Part shown: piece by piece, positions 19,287 through 27,775 of the stretch
How the letters are laid out: every line of letters starts with the position of its first letter
How positions within the stretch are numbered: position 1 is the stretch's first letter
Source: Microbacterium jejuense
GTDB lineage: Bacteria > Actinomycetota > Actinomycetes > Actinomycetales > Microbacteriaceae
Assembly (NCBI RefSeq): GCF_019511665.1
Contig: NZ_JAEUAW010000012.1
Coordinates: 1-64,000 of the forward strand
Reading direction: 5' to 3'
DNA: 64,000 nt
The notes under the pieces: generated by a model
The model's input: the letters and a program-made list of their open reading frames with translations, nothing else
Databases searched by the model: none
What the model was told of the DNA's origin: nothing
Position numbers and translations under genes: made by a program

Positions 19287-19668
19287 TCGGTGGATGCCGC
19301 CGGCCGGCGCGCACTTGTGCACAGGCGCGGATCCGCTCCTGCGGAGGTCGCGGGCGACACGCCGGGTGGCGGCATCCCCTCGTCGGCGTGTCGCAGGGTC
19401 GCTCCGCTCGTGCGGATCCGATTCTGCGCGCCACGCTCGTCGCGTGCGGCGGCCGCGCGACGAGGATCGGTGGATGCCGCCGGCCCGCGCGCACTCGTGC
19501 ACAGCCGCGGATCCGCTCCCGCGGAGGTCGCGGGCGACAGGCCGGGTGGCGGCATCCCGTCGTCGGCGTGTCGGAGGCAGCTCCGCTTGTGCGGATCCGA
19601 TTCTGTGCGCCACGTCCGGCGCGTGCGGCGGCCGCGCGACGAGGATCGGTGGATGCCGCACCGCCGCA
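19287..19668. repeat. 180-bp tandem repeat, two copies plus a remnant
   Basis: Units begin with TCGGTGGATGCCG at 19287, 19467 and 19646 (periods 180 and 179). Each full unit contains GTGCACA, GCGGATCCGCTC, GCGGATCCGATTCTG and a GGCGGCATCCC word. The last partial copy runs into the stop of the GPH transporter gene. No coding signal is convincing in any frame. The block separates the aldehyde dehydrogenase and transporter genes. Confidence 0.85.
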
Positions 19669-21057
19669 TCAGGACGCGTCGATGTCGGCGCGCCGCAGCG
19701 GGTAGCGGGCGAGCGTCACGAGGCTCGCCGCGATCAGCACGGCGGGCACGAGGCTGAAGCTGACGACGATGCCGGTCACGGCGGCATCCGGCTGCTGCAC
19801 GATCTCACCGGCCGCGCGTGAGACGTAGCCGGTCAGCGCCAGGATGAGCGACAGCGTCGTCGCGCCCAGCGCGAAGCCGACGGTCTCGCCCGCCGTCCAG
19901 ACGCCGCTGAACTCCCCGGCGCGTCCGGCACCGTGCGTGCGCTCGTCGTGCGAGATGACATCGGGGAGCATCGCCATCGGCAGCGACTGCATGCCCGCGT
20001 ACGCGATGCCGGCGACGCCGACGGGCACGTAGATCCAGTCGCCCGGCGCCCACAGCACCCCGAGGATCGACAGGGCCGCGACGCCGAACAAGACGCTCGC
20101 GATCGCGAACGTGCGCTCCTTGCCGATGCGCCGGGCGACGACGCCCCAGCCCGGCGCGGCCAGCAGCGCCGGCGCGATGAGCGCGACGAACAGCAGCTCG
20201 ACGGCGGCCTCCGAGTGCAGCACCCACGTCGCCACGTACTGCGCGCCGGCGAGCATGAGGCCGGTCGCGAGCGCCTGGAGCACGAACGTGGCGAGCAGCA
20301 GCCGGAAGGGGCGGCTGCGGCGCAGGGCGTGGATGCCGGCGGCATAGTGCTCGCGGATGCCCGTCTTCTCGCCCACCGGCGCCGCGCCGGGCGCGACGGC
20401 TGAGCGCCGCGCGACGGTCGTCGAGACCAGCATCCCGATCCCGATGACGACGCCGCACACGACGCCCATCACGAGGTAGCCGACGACCGGATCGTCCGAC
20501 ACGCGGCGCAGCGCGGGTCCGCCGGCGCCGAACAGCAGGATCGCCAGGGTGAGCACGACGACGCGCCACGTCAGCAGCCTCGTGCGCTCGTCGTACCGCG
20601 GGGTGAGTTCCGCGGGCAGCGCGATGTACGGCACCTGGAAGAGGCTGAAAGCGGTGGCGGTGAGGGTGAACGCCAGCAGCACCCAGATCCCGGCGGCGAC
20701 AGGTCCGAGGGCCGGCGGCACCGCGAACGTCAGCGAGAACAGCACCGGCAGCGCGCACGCGCCGATCAGCATCAGCCGGCGACGGCTGCTGTGGCGCGCG
20801 AGGTCGCGGTCGCTGAGCGCGCCGATGACCGGGTCGATGATGACGTCCCACACCTTGGCGATCGTGATGACGGCTCCCGCTGCCAGCGCCGCGACGCCGA
20901 GCGAGTCGGTGAGGTAGTAAGTCAGCACGAGCCCCGGCAGCGTCGCGAACCCGCCCGTGCCGAGCGACCCGGTCGCGTAGCGCGCGATCGTCCCTGCGCT
21001 CAGGCGCGAAGAAGTGGATGCCGCGGCTTCGGGTGCCGCCGGAGCCTCATTGCTCAT
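19669..21057 (-). CDS. MFS transporter, GPH (sugar:cation symporter) type
   Basis: A 462-residue membrane protein with twelve predicted helices. The GPH/MFS_2 pattern is clear at the N-terminus (ATGSLGTGGFATLPGLVLTYYLTDSLG, where the family has YGxGD-like glycines) and after helix 2 (KVWDVIIDPVIGALSDR, equal to the family motif with a conserved Asp pair). A second conserved loop is around PAELTPRYDERTRLLTWR. It probably symports a sugar or related solute with H+ or Na+; the substrate cannot be read from sequence. TACACT lies six bases before the ATG on the minus strand, so the mRNA is probably leaderless. Its 3' end touches the 180-bp tandem repeat. Confidence 0.88.
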   Translation of the reverse strand: MSNEAPAAPEAAASTSSRLSAGTIARYATGSLGTGGFATLPGLVLTYYLTDSLGVAALAAGAVITIAKVWDVIIDPVIGALSDRDLARHSSRRRLMLIGACALPVLFSLTFAVPPALGPVAAGIWVLLAFTLTATAFSLFQVPYIALPAELTPRYDERTRLLTWRVVVLTLAILLFGAGGPALRRVSDDPVVGYLVMGVVCGVVIGIGMLVSTTVARRSAVAPGAAPVGEKTGIREHYAAGIHALRRSRPFRLLLATFVLQALATGLMLAGAQYVATWVLHSEAAVELLFVALIAPALLAAPGWGVVARRIGKERTFAIASVLFGVAALSILGVLWAPGDWIYVPVGVAGIAYAGMQSLPMAMLPDVISHDERTHGAGRAGEFSGVWTAGETVGFALGATTLSLILALTGYVSRAAGEIVQQPDAAVTGIVVSFSLVPAVLIAASLVTLARYPLRRADIDAS

Positions 21058-21063
21058 CGCGCC

Positions 21064-21069
21064 AGTGTA
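21064..21069 (-). promoter_or_regulatory. -10 box TACACT of the GPH transporter gene (leaderless)
   Basis: TACACT lies six bases before the ATG at 21057 on the minus strand. Confidence 0.5.
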
Positions 21070-21085
21070 GGTCAGCCTCGGTCCC

Positions 21086-21232
21086 CGGTCGTTCGTGGCG
21101 AGTCGCCAAGAACTGCGGCGTCGTCCGGTCGTTCTTGGCGACTCGCCACAGACTGCTGCCCGTCGGCTGTGCTGGCGAGTCGCCAGGAACTGCGGCGTGG
21201 TCCGGTCGTTCGTGGCGAGTCGCCAGGAACGA
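21086..21232. repeat. family-2 repeats (GGCGAGTCGCC core), four copies
   Basis: Four copies of a GTCGTTCGTGGCGAGTCGCC-type word occur in 150 bp, one with the core inverted (GGCGACTCGCC). Between them AACTGCGGCGTGGTCCGGTC is repeated. They fill the gap between the transporter and kynU. Confidence 0.8.
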
Positions 21233-21277
21233 CCCGGGATGGCGCCGACAACCGCCCGCGGACCGCCCCGCCTCGCC

Positions 21278-22534
21278 TCAGGCCTCGGCGCGCAGCGCCG
21301 CCTCGACCGCGCGGAGGCCGGCGAGCGTCTCGGCGAATGACGTCGACAGGGGCGACAGGCCGATGCGCAGGCCGCCGGGGTCGCGGTAGTCGGGGATGAC
21401 GTCCTGCGTCCACAGCCGCGCGGTCACGGCGCGCATCGCCGGATGCGACAGCGTGACGTGTCCGCCGCGCGCGGAGGGGTCGCGCGGCGACGCCACGACC
21501 ACGCCGAGAGGGGCGAGCAGCGCATCGGCCACACGCACGGCGAACGACGTGAGCGCGACGGACTTGTCGCGCACCGCCCTGATGCCGACCTCGTCCAGCA
21601 GCGCGATCGTGTCCTGCATCGCGAGCATGCCGACGATCGGCGGCGTACCCGACAGGAAGCGGCGCGTCCCGGGTGCCGGCTGGTACGCGGGTTCCATCGC
21701 GAACACGTCGGCCGTGCCCATCCACCCTTGGACGGGCTGCACGAGCCGGTCCTGCAGGCGGGTCGCGACGTACGCGAAGGCCGGCGACCCCGGGCCGCCG
21801 TTCAGGTACTTGTACGTGCAGCCGACGGCGAGGTCGAAGTCCCAGGCGTCGGCCTGCACGGGCACCGAGCCCGCGGAGTGGCACAGGTCCCACACGATGA
21901 GCGCGCCGGCATCGTGCGCGATGCGGGTGAGGGTCGCGGCATCCGCGAGGAATCCGGAGCGGTACGCGACGTGCGACAGCACGACCACCGCGGTCGAGGC
22001 ACCCACCGCACGGCGCAGCGACGCGGCGTCGACGCCGGCGTCCAGTGTCACGTCGATCCAGCGCACCGTCCCGCCCCGCTCCGCGGCGATGCCCTCGACG
22101 AGGTAGCGGTCGGTGGGGAAGTTGTCGCGGTCCACCACGATCTCGACGCGCGCGGGGTCGGCGGCCACGGCGGCGTCGAAGGCGGCGCGCACGAGCTTGT
22201 ACAGCAGCACGGTGGTGGAGTCGCCGATCACCGTCTGCCCGGGCGCTGCGCCGAGGGCGGTGCGCCCGAGGGCGTCGCCGATGTCGAAGGGCAGCTGCAT
22301 CCACGACTCGTCCCAGCCGCGGATGAGCCGCCCGCCCCACTCGTCCTGCGCGAATCGGGCGAGGCGGTCCACCGACGCCCGCAGCGGGCGTCCGAGCGAG
22401 TTGCCGTCGAAGTACACGAGCGAGCTCTCGGCACCGACGAACCGGTCGCGGTACTCGCGCAGCGGGTCGGCGGAGTCGAGAGCGGATGCCTCGTCCGCGA
22501 GCGTCTCGACGGCCACGGTCTCAGCACTCGTCAT
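21278..22534 (-). CDS. kynU: kynureninase
   Basis: PLP enzyme of 418 residues cleaving kynurenine (or 3-hydroxykynurenine) to anthranilate (or 3-hydroxyanthranilate) and alanine, in cytoplasmic tryptophan catabolism. Recognisable pieces are YFDGNSLGRPL near residue 41, the GDSTTVLLYKL segment, VVDRDNFPTDRY, WDLCHSAGSVPV and the PLP lysine in GCTYKYLNGGPGSPAF, plus the C-terminal RIGLSPLSTSFAE. It is the last gene of the kynA-amidohydrolase-kynU operon; its ATG overlaps the end of the amidohydrolase gene by 14 bp, implying translational coupling. Confidence 0.95.
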   Translation of the reverse strand: MTSAETVAVETLADEASALDSADPLREYRDRFVGAESSLVYFDGNSLGRPLRASVDRLARFAQDEWGGRLIRGWDESWMQLPFDIGDALGRTALGAAPGQTVIGDSTTVLLYKLVRAAFDAAVAADPARVEIVVDRDNFPTDRYLVEGIAAERGGTVRWIDVTLDAGVDAASLRRAVGASTAVVVLSHVAYRSGFLADAATLTRIAHDAGALIVWDLCHSAGSVPVQADAWDFDLAVGCTYKYLNGGPGSPAFAYVATRLQDRLVQPVQGWMGTADVFAMEPAYQPAPGTRRFLSGTPPIVGMLAMQDTIALLDEVGIRAVRDKSVALTSFAVRVADALLAPLGVVVASPRDPSARGGHVTLSHPAMRAVTARLWTQDVIPDYRDPGGLRIGLSPLSTSFAETLAGLRAVEAALRAEA

Positions 22535-23501
22535 GGATCAGCTCCTCGCTGGGGACGACCGTGGCTCCGCGCAGCCACGCGGCGACCTCGTCGAGCCGTG
22601 CGGGCGGATCCCCGGGCACGAACGTCGACACGCCCGACGGCGGCGCGGCGGCCGGCCAGGGATCGGCCATGGCCGCGATGAGCGCGGCGCCGCGGACGCC
22701 CGCGCGGTCGAGTTCGGCGACCTCCTCGGCGATGATGCCGACGGGCCGGTCGCCGTTGCCCAGGTCGGTGCCGTACAGCACGCGCCCACCGGCGGCGGCG
22801 AAGCCCGCCAGGTTGAGCCGGGCGGCCTCGGCGGCCTCGGGCCGGCCCTCGTGGATCGCCAGGGTCGAGATCCACACCTGCCCCGCCGCCACCGCATGCG
22901 CGATGAAGGCACGGCCGACGAACCCGTCGAACGGCGTGTGCGCGAACGCGTCGACGCCCGCCGCGGCAGCGAGCTGCGGCATCCCTTCGCCTTCGGCGTG
23001 CGCGACGACCGGGAGTCCGCGGTCGCGGGCCGTGGCGACGATCGCCGCGAGGGTCTCGGCATCGGGGACCGGGCCGGTGACGCTGTTGAGCGCGACCTTG
23101 ATGACGGATGCCCCGAACGACGCCTGCTCGTCCACCGCCGTCGCGGCGCCGCCCGGAACCCCGGGGTGCGTCGACGAGTCGGTGATCTCGCGCACGATCT
23201 GCGGCGGCGCCCACGGCCGCCCGGCCGGGTAGCCGCCCGGCGCGGTGAGGAAGGCGCCGGCGTATGCCACCCGCGGAATGGCGTCCGCGGGGCGCTGTGC
23301 GAGCGCAACCGGGTCGCCGCCGAGGTCGACGACCGCTGCGATGCCGCCGGGCGCGAGGGAGTGCTCGTCGATGAGGTGCAGGTGCACGTGGTGGTCGGTG
23401 AACGGCGGCAGCGAGACACCGTGCTCGCCGGTGATCGCACGCCGGCACAGTGCCGCGTCGGGACCGAGCAGCTCGCGCAGCGCGAAGGGGTCGCCGTGCA
23501 T
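22521..23501 (-). CDS. amidohydrolase-family protein in the kynurenine operon
   Basis: A 326-residue metal-dependent hydrolase of the amidohydrolase superfamily. The metal motif H-V-H-L-H is near residue 39, further ligands are probably the His in VVAHAEG and in FAHTPFDG, and the Asp is in YGTDLGNGDRP. It starts on the last base of the kynA stop (TGATG) and overlaps kynU by 14 bp, so it is made together with the first and third enzymes of the pathway. The middle step, N-formylkynurenine to kynurenine, is normally done by KynB, a different fold with an HxGTHxDxP motif that is absent here. This protein is therefore a candidate alternative formamidase. That role is inference from position and chemistry. 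Confidence 0.82.
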   Translation of the reverse strand: MHGDPFALRELLGPDAALCRRAITGEHGVSLPPFTDHHVHLHLIDEHSLAPGGIAAVVDLGGDPVALAQRPADAIPRVAYAGAFLTAPGGYPAGRPWAPPQIVREITDSSTHPGVPGGAATAVDEQASFGASVIKVALNSVTGPVPDAETLAAIVATARDRGLPVVAHAEGEGMPQLAAAAGVDAFAHTPFDGFVGRAFIAHAVAAGQVWISTLAIHEGRPEAAEAARLNLAGFAAAGGRVLYGTDLGNGDRPVGIIAEEVAELDRAGVRGAALIAAMADPWPAAAPPSGVSTFVPGDPPARLDEVAAWLRGATVVPSEELIHDEC

Positions 23502-24349
23502 CACAGCTCCGTCCGCACGGCGTACAGCTCGGGGAAGAAGGTGAGGTCGAGCGCCCGCTGCAGGAACGGGACGCCGCTGGAGCCGCCGGTGCCGATCTTC
23601 TGGCCGATGATGCGCTCGACGGTCTTGAGGTGGCGGAAGCGCCACAGCTGGAAGTTGTCTTCCAGGTCGACGAGCTCCTCGCACGTCTCGTACGCCGCCC
23701 AGTGCGTCTGCGGATCGCGGTAGACCTCGGTGAACACGGGCACGAGCTCGGGGGTGTACGTCCACGCCTTCGTCACGTCGCGTTCCAGGACCGATTCCGG
23801 GATCGGATAGCCGGTGCGGGCGAGCAGCCGCAGGAACTCGTCGTACAGGCTGGGTGCCTGCAGCGCCTGCTCGACGAGCGCGTGGGCCGCGGCATCCGAC
23901 GCGAAAACCCGCAGCATCGCGGCGTTCTTGTTGCCGAGCGTGAACTCCACCGCCCGGTACTGCGCGGACTGGAAGCCGCTCGCATTGCCGAGCACGCCGC
24001 GGAACTGCGCGTACTCGGCCGGAGTGAGCGTCGCCAGCACCGACCACTGCTCGGTGAGCGTCTTCTGGATGTGCTTGACGCGCGCGATGCACTTGAGGGC
24101 GGGGGCGAGCTGGTCCTTGCGCAGCAGCCGGCACGCCGCTGCGAGCTCGTGCAGAACCAGCTTCAGCCACAGCTCGGTGGTCTGGTGCTGCACGATGAAC
24201 AGCAGCTCGTCATGGTGCTCGGGGTCGCTCAGCGGCCGCTGGGCCGACAGCAGCGTCTCGAGATCGAGGTACCCGCCGTAGCTCATGCGGTCGTCGAAGT
24301 CGGTGACGACCGTTCCCTCGATCTCGCGGGTGTTGCGTTCGACGCTCAC
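23501..24349 (-). CDS. kynA: tryptophan 2,3-dioxygenase
   Basis: Haem dioxygenase of 282 residues opening the indole ring of L-tryptophan to N-formylkynurenine, the first step of the operon's pathway. Diagnostic segments are MSYGGYLDLETLL near residue 21, HDELLFIVQHQTTELWLKL (substrate-binding), ASGFQSAQYR, and the haem-ligand region FRHLKTVERIIG followed by KIGTGGSSG. Length and ending (FFPELYAVR) are those of the bacterial family. The start is a GTG preceded six bases upstream by TAGGCT on the minus strand, giving a leaderless operon promoter. A long family-1 repeat array lies just upstream. Confidence 0.96.
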   Translation of the reverse strand: MSVERNTREIEGTVVTDFDDRMSYGGYLDLETLLSAQRPLSDPEHHDELLFIVQHQTTELWLKLVLHELAAACRLLRKDQLAPALKCIARVKHIQKTLTEQWSVLATLTPAEYAQFRGVLGNASGFQSAQYRAVEFTLGNKNAAMLRVFASDAAAHALVEQALQAPSLYDEFLRLLARTGYPIPESVLERDVTKAWTYTPELVPVFTEVYRDPQTHWAAYETCEELVDLEDNFQLWRFRHLKTVERIIGQKIGTGGSSGVPFLQRALDLTFFPELYAVRTEL

Positions 24350-24355
24350 GGCCTC

Positions 24356-24361
24356 AGCCTA
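24356..24361 (-). promoter_or_regulatory. -10 box TAGGCT of the kyn operon (leaderless)
   Basis: TAGGCT lies six bases before the GTG start of kynA on the minus strand. Confidence 0.55.
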
Positions 24362-24381
24362 GGAGACGGGATGCCGTCACG

Positions 24382-24872
24382 GCAGGCCGACCGCCGGGCG
24401 AGGCGTTTCGTCTGCGGGCGTCAGAGCGCCCTCGGCTCAACGACCGGCACACCCGGTGCAGGCCGACCGCCGGGCGAGGCGTTTCGTCTGCGGGCGTCAG
24501 AGCGCCCTCGGCTCAACGACCGGCACACCCGGTGGAGGGCCGACCGCCGGGCGAGGCGTTTCGTCTGCGGGCGCCAGAGCGCCCTCCGCTCAACGACCGG
24601 CACACCCGGTGGAGGGCCGACGGCCCGGGGAGGCGTTTCGTCTGCGGGCGTCAGAGCGCCCTCGGCTCAACGACCGGCACACCCGGTGGAGGGCCGACCG
24701 CCCGGGGAGGCGTTTCGTCTGCGGGGCGCCAGAGCGCCCTCCGCTCAACGACCGGCACACCCGGTGGAGGGCCGCCCGGCGAGGCGTTTCGTCTGCGGGG
24801 GGGCAGAGCGCCCTCCGCTCAACGACCGGCACCCGGTCGTTGAGCGAGCGAGGAACGAGCGAGACGAAACGC
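24382..24872. repeat. family-1 repeat array, 77-bp tandem units
   Basis: Six units of 74-77 bp share AGGCGTTTCGTCTGCGGG (starting at 24401, 24477, 24554, 24631, 24708, 24782), then CAGAGCGCCCTC, GCTCAACGACCGGCAC and ACCCGGTGGAGGGCCGACC. The array closes with an inverted arm GGTCGTTGAGCGAGCGAG to GACGAAACGC (24834-24872). It sits between kynA and the redoxin gene. The units are near-identical throughout, with no unique spacers, so this is not CRISPR. Confidence 0.9.
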
Positions 24873-24889
24873 CCGCGCGACGAACAGCG

Positions 24890-25153
24890 TCAGATGAGGG
24901 AGAGCTCGCGCAGCTTGGCCTCGACGTCGGCGTTCGACGGCTCGACGTGGTGCGAGGCGTCCGGGTACACGACCACGGGGATGTTGGTGCGGCCGGAGAT
25001 GTCGCGCGCGACGTCGGCGGCGGCCGGGTCGGCGACGAGGTCGACGTAGGTGTACGAGATGCCGAGCTCGTCGAGCTGCTTCTTCGTGCGGATGCAGTCA
25101 CGGCACCAGTCGGCGCCGAACATCGTGATGGTGGAGTCCGAGGGGGAGGTCAT
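24890..25153 (-). CDS. glutaredoxin/mycoredoxin-like protein
   Basis: An 87-residue thioredoxin-fold protein with the redox pair W-C-R-D-C near residues 16-20, the cis-Pro region TNIPVVVYP near 60, and a glutaredoxin-like length. Actinobacteria lack glutathione and use mycothiol, so mycoredoxin-type disulfide reduction is the likely role, although the central residues differ from typical mycoredoxin. The start is set at the ATG at 25153; GGAGG lies only one base upstream, too close for normal initiation, so the initiation signal is odd. It diverges from the glycosyltransferase gene. Confidence 0.82.
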   Translation of the reverse strand: MTSPSDSTITMFGADWCRDCIRTKKQLDELGISYTYVDLVADPAAADVARDISGRTNIPVVVYPDASHHVEPSNADVEAKLRELSLI

Positions 25154-25274
25154 GCCTCCATTGTCTCGCGCCCCGCCTGGGCGGGCGCCGAAACCAGGTG
25201 CCGGCCGGGCGTATGCCCAGGGTTGCCTGTACACGCAACCGGCCGTTCAGGTGCGCGTGGAAAGATGTGCGGCG

Positions 25275-26456
25275 ATGCTCTTGTCGATCGTGGTTCCGAC
25301 GTTCAATGAGGCTCCCAACATCGAGGAGCTCGTTCGTCGCGTCGCGGCAGCCGTCGACGGTGCCGGCATCGATGCCGAGATCGTCTTCGTCGACGACTCG
25401 ACGGATGCCACCCCCGACGTCATCGGCGAGGTCGCGGATCGCGTGGCGGCCGAGCGGGCGGCGGATGAGGCATCCCCTCTTCCGATCCGGCTGCTGCACC
25501 GGGAGCACCCGACCGGCGGGCTGGGCGGGGCCGTCATGGCGGGATTCGCGGCCGCCGCGTCGGACGCGTGCCTCGTGATGGACGGCGATCTGCAGCACCC
25601 GCCCGAAGAGATCCCCGCGCTGTGGCGGCGCTTCGCACGCGGCGACGTGGACGTCGTGATCGCGTCGCGGTACGCCGGCGGCGGCACGGCCGAGGGGCTG
25701 GCCGACCGCACGCGGGTGCTCGTGTCGAAGGGGGCGACGGCGCTCACGCGCGCGATGTTCCCGATCCGGCTCAAAGACGTCTCCGACCCGATGACCGGCT
25801 TCTTCCTCGTGGACCGCCGCACGGTCGACGATGCGCAACTGAAGCCGCGTGGGTTCAAGATCCTGCTCGAGATCCTCGCGCGACGCCCCATGCGGGTCGC
25901 GGAGGTGCCCTTCGACTTCGCCGACCGGCACGCCGGCGAGTCGAAGGCGTCGGTGCGCCAGGGCGTGCACTTCCTCACGCAGCTGACGGCGCTGCGGTTC
26001 GGCAAGATGTCGCTGTTCGCCATCATCGGCGGGCTCGGCGCGATCGCCAACGTCGCCATCGTGTGGGCCCTGACGCACCTGGGCGTCGACTACATCGTCG
26101 CAGCGGTGATCGCCGCCGAAGTCACGATCGTCGGCAACTTCCTGCTGCAGGAGCGGTTCGTCTTCCAGGACATGCGCGAGAACGCGTCGGGCGTGTGGCA
26201 GCGGTTCGCGAAGTCGTTCGCGTTCAACAACGCCGAAGCCGTCATCCGCATCCCGATCGTGGCGCTCATGGTGTCTGGCGGCCACGTGTCGGCGGTCGTC
26301 GCGACGGCCATCACGCTCGTCCTCGCGTTCTTCGTGCGCTTCGTGTTCCACTCGCTCGTCGTCTACGCGCCGCGCAAGGCCGGCGCCTCGGCATCCCCGG
26401 CGCGCGGATTCGTCGAAGAGCTCGACGCGCAGGCCACGGCCCCCGGAGAGCTGTAG
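25275..26456 (+). CDS. glycosyltransferase family 2 fused to a GtrA-like membrane domain
   Basis: About 393 residues in two parts. Residues 1-235 are a GT2 domain of dolichol-phosphate-mannose-synthase type: SIVVPTFNEAPNIEEL, DDSTDATPDV, HPTGGLGGAV and the sugar-nucleotide motif MDGDLQHPPEEI, then SDPMTGFFLVDR. Residues 255-375 are a GtrA-like domain of four membrane helices. Such fusions transfer a sugar to a polyprenyl phosphate and help present it across the membrane for cell-wall glycan or glycoprotein synthesis. The start at 25275 is the ATG directly before the family's first strand; GGAAAG lies 11 bases upstream. A palindromic hairpin follows the stop. Confidence 0.9.
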   Translation: MLLSIVVPTFNEAPNIEELVRRVAAAVDGAGIDAEIVFVDDSTDATPDVIGEVADRVAAERAADEASPLPIRLLHREHPTGGLGGAVMAGFAAAASDACLVMDGDLQHPPEEIPALWRRFARGDVDVVIASRYAGGGTAEGLADRTRVLVSKGATALTRAMFPIRLKDVSDPMTGFFLVDRRTVDDAQLKPRGFKILLEILARRPMRVAEVPFDFADRHAGESKASVRQGVHFLTQLTALRFGKMSLFAIIGGLGAIANVAIVWALTHLGVDYIVAAVIAAEVTIVGNFLLQERFVFQDMRENASGVWQRFAKSFAFNNAEAVIRIPIVALMVSGGHVSAVVATAITLVLAFFVRFVFHSLVVYAPRKAGASASPARGFVEELDAQATAPGEL

Positions 26457-26460
26457 TCCT

Positions 26461-26486
26461 GTGGATGCCGGGGGCCCGGCATCCAC
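26461..26486. terminator. bidirectional hairpin between convergent genes
   Basis: A perfect 12-bp stem GTGGATGCCGGG/CCCGGCATCCAC with a GG loop lies exactly between the convergent glycosyltransferase and deacetylase stops. No T-run is present. Confidence 0.65.
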
Positions 26487-27641
26487 TCATCCGATCATGC
26501 CGATGAGGGCGTCCAGCCCCATGCCGTAATTGACGCGCTGCACCGGCAGGGCGAGCTTGTCGGTGCCGATCGTGACGTAGCCCGGCTCGATCGTGCGGGC
26601 CATCTCGAAGCCGGCCTGTGCGACCCCCTGCTTCGCGGTGTCGTTGTAGTGGCCGTACGGGTACGCGATGACCTCCTTGACGCCGAGGATGCCGGCCGAG
26701 GTCTCGAGGTCGGCGGCGATCTGATCGGCGGTCCAGTTGACCATGCGCCCCTTGCCGTTGTCGCCGGCCTGGTGCATGCCGTGGGTGTGAGAGCGGCGCA
26801 GCACGTATGTGCTCGGCGCCGGGTCCTGCCGGTAGGCGGTGATCATGAACGACGTCGCCAGCACCCGGTACTTGTCGACCACGGGCACCGCCAGGTCGAA
26901 CCACGACTGGTCGGCGTCGTCGTCGGTGACGATCACGGAGTGGTTCGGAAGGAACAGCCGCCCGTCGATGAACGCCGACAGCTCGTCCCACGTGGGCAGG
27001 TAGAAGCCGCCGGTCGCGATGTGGTTCATGTGGGCGTCGAAGTCGCCGATGTAGGCGTAGTTGCCGCGCAGCCAGCCGCTCTCGCCCTCGGGCTTCACCG
27101 TGAACTGGTGGTACATGAGGATCGGGATGCGGGCGTCCTCGGCCGCGTTCTGCTCGGGGCTGACCCACGCGGCGTTGAGGGTGACGCGCTGGTCGATGCA
27201 GGAGACGGGTTCGGACCCGTTGACCCGCCCCGGGATCGAGAGTGCCGCGGCGTCCGCCGGCGTCGCGTACCACCCCGCGAACACGAGGCCGTCGCGAGCG
27301 GGGATCGGCAGGCCCGCGTACAGCGCGCCCTGGACCTGCAGCTGCGGCGCGTCGGTGATGCCGTCGCCCGCGAAGCTGACCGCGCACGCGGCCGGATCGG
27401 TCGTCGTCGCGAGCAGCTGCTCTTCGGGGGTGAGCGGAGCCGGCGTGGGTGTCGGGGTCGGGGTGACGGTGCTCGTCGGGACGGCGTCGCGTGCGGCGCC
27501 CGCTCCCGCTCGCGCCATCGAGATGGCGGTGACCGTGCCGGCGACAGCGGCGAGCACCACCACCGCGATCGCGATTCCGGCGAACACCCGCCCGCGGCGC
27601 CGTCTGTGGGGCCCGGGTGCGGGCGTGCCGAATGTGGCCAT
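26487..27641 (-). CDS. membrane-anchored polysaccharide deacetylase with an InlB-like repeat
   Basis: A 384-residue exported protein. A basic N-terminus (HRRRRGR) precedes one membrane segment at about residues 20-42, then a Thr/Pro linker and a segment with the Gly-Trp-Tyr pattern of bacterial InlB-type B repeats (GLVFAGWYATPADA, then LNAAW). The C-terminal half has the NodB deacetylase pattern: MYHQF, a metal-binding TDDD in place of the usual FDDG, the His pair in RRSHTHGMH, and YPYGHYN. It may de-N-acetylate peptidoglycan or another surface glycan. The adjacent glycosyltransferase is convergent, not co-transcribed. Confidence 0.87.
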   Translation of the reverse strand: MATFGTPAPGPHRRRRGRVFAGIAIAVVVLAAVAGTVTAISMARAGAGAARDAVPTSTVTPTPTPTPAPLTPEEQLLATTTDPAACAVSFAGDGITDAPQLQVQGALYAGLPIPARDGLVFAGWYATPADAAALSIPGRVNGSEPVSCIDQRVTLNAAWVSPEQNAAEDARIPILMYHQFTVKPEGESGWLRGNYAYIGDFDAHMNHIATGGFYLPTWDELSAFIDGRLFLPNHSVIVTDDDADQSWFDLAVPVVDKYRVLATSFMITAYRQDPAPSTYVLRRSHTHGMHQAGDNGKGRMVNWTADQIAADLETSAGILGVKEVIAYPYGHYNDTAKQGVAQAGFEMARTIEPGYVTIGTDKLALPVQRVNYGMGLDALIGMIG

Positions 27642-27763
27642 ACGAATCCCCAGATCCGGGCCGCGATTCCCCTCGCGGCCGCCTCCCCTGGAGACTACCG
27701 GGATGCCGTCCCGTGGCGCGTGTGACGGCCCGGGATGTGGAGAACCGCGCCCGCCGGGACCGC

Positions 27764-27769
27764 TACGCT
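27764..27769 (+). promoter_or_regulatory. -10 box TACGCT (leaderless)
   Basis: TACGCT is followed by six bases and the ATG at 27776. Confidence 0.5.
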
Positions 27770-27775
27770 CGACGG

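Noticed and set aside
24382..24872. Possible CRISPR array because of regular spacing
   Set aside because: The whole 77-bp unit is conserved with no unique spacers, the period is too regular in sequence, and no cas genes are nearby.
24456..25049. Open frames across the 24.4-24.9 kb repeat that encode repeated peptides
   Set aside because: The peptide repeats simply reflect the 77-bp DNA units; there is no start signal and the frames run through inverted arms.
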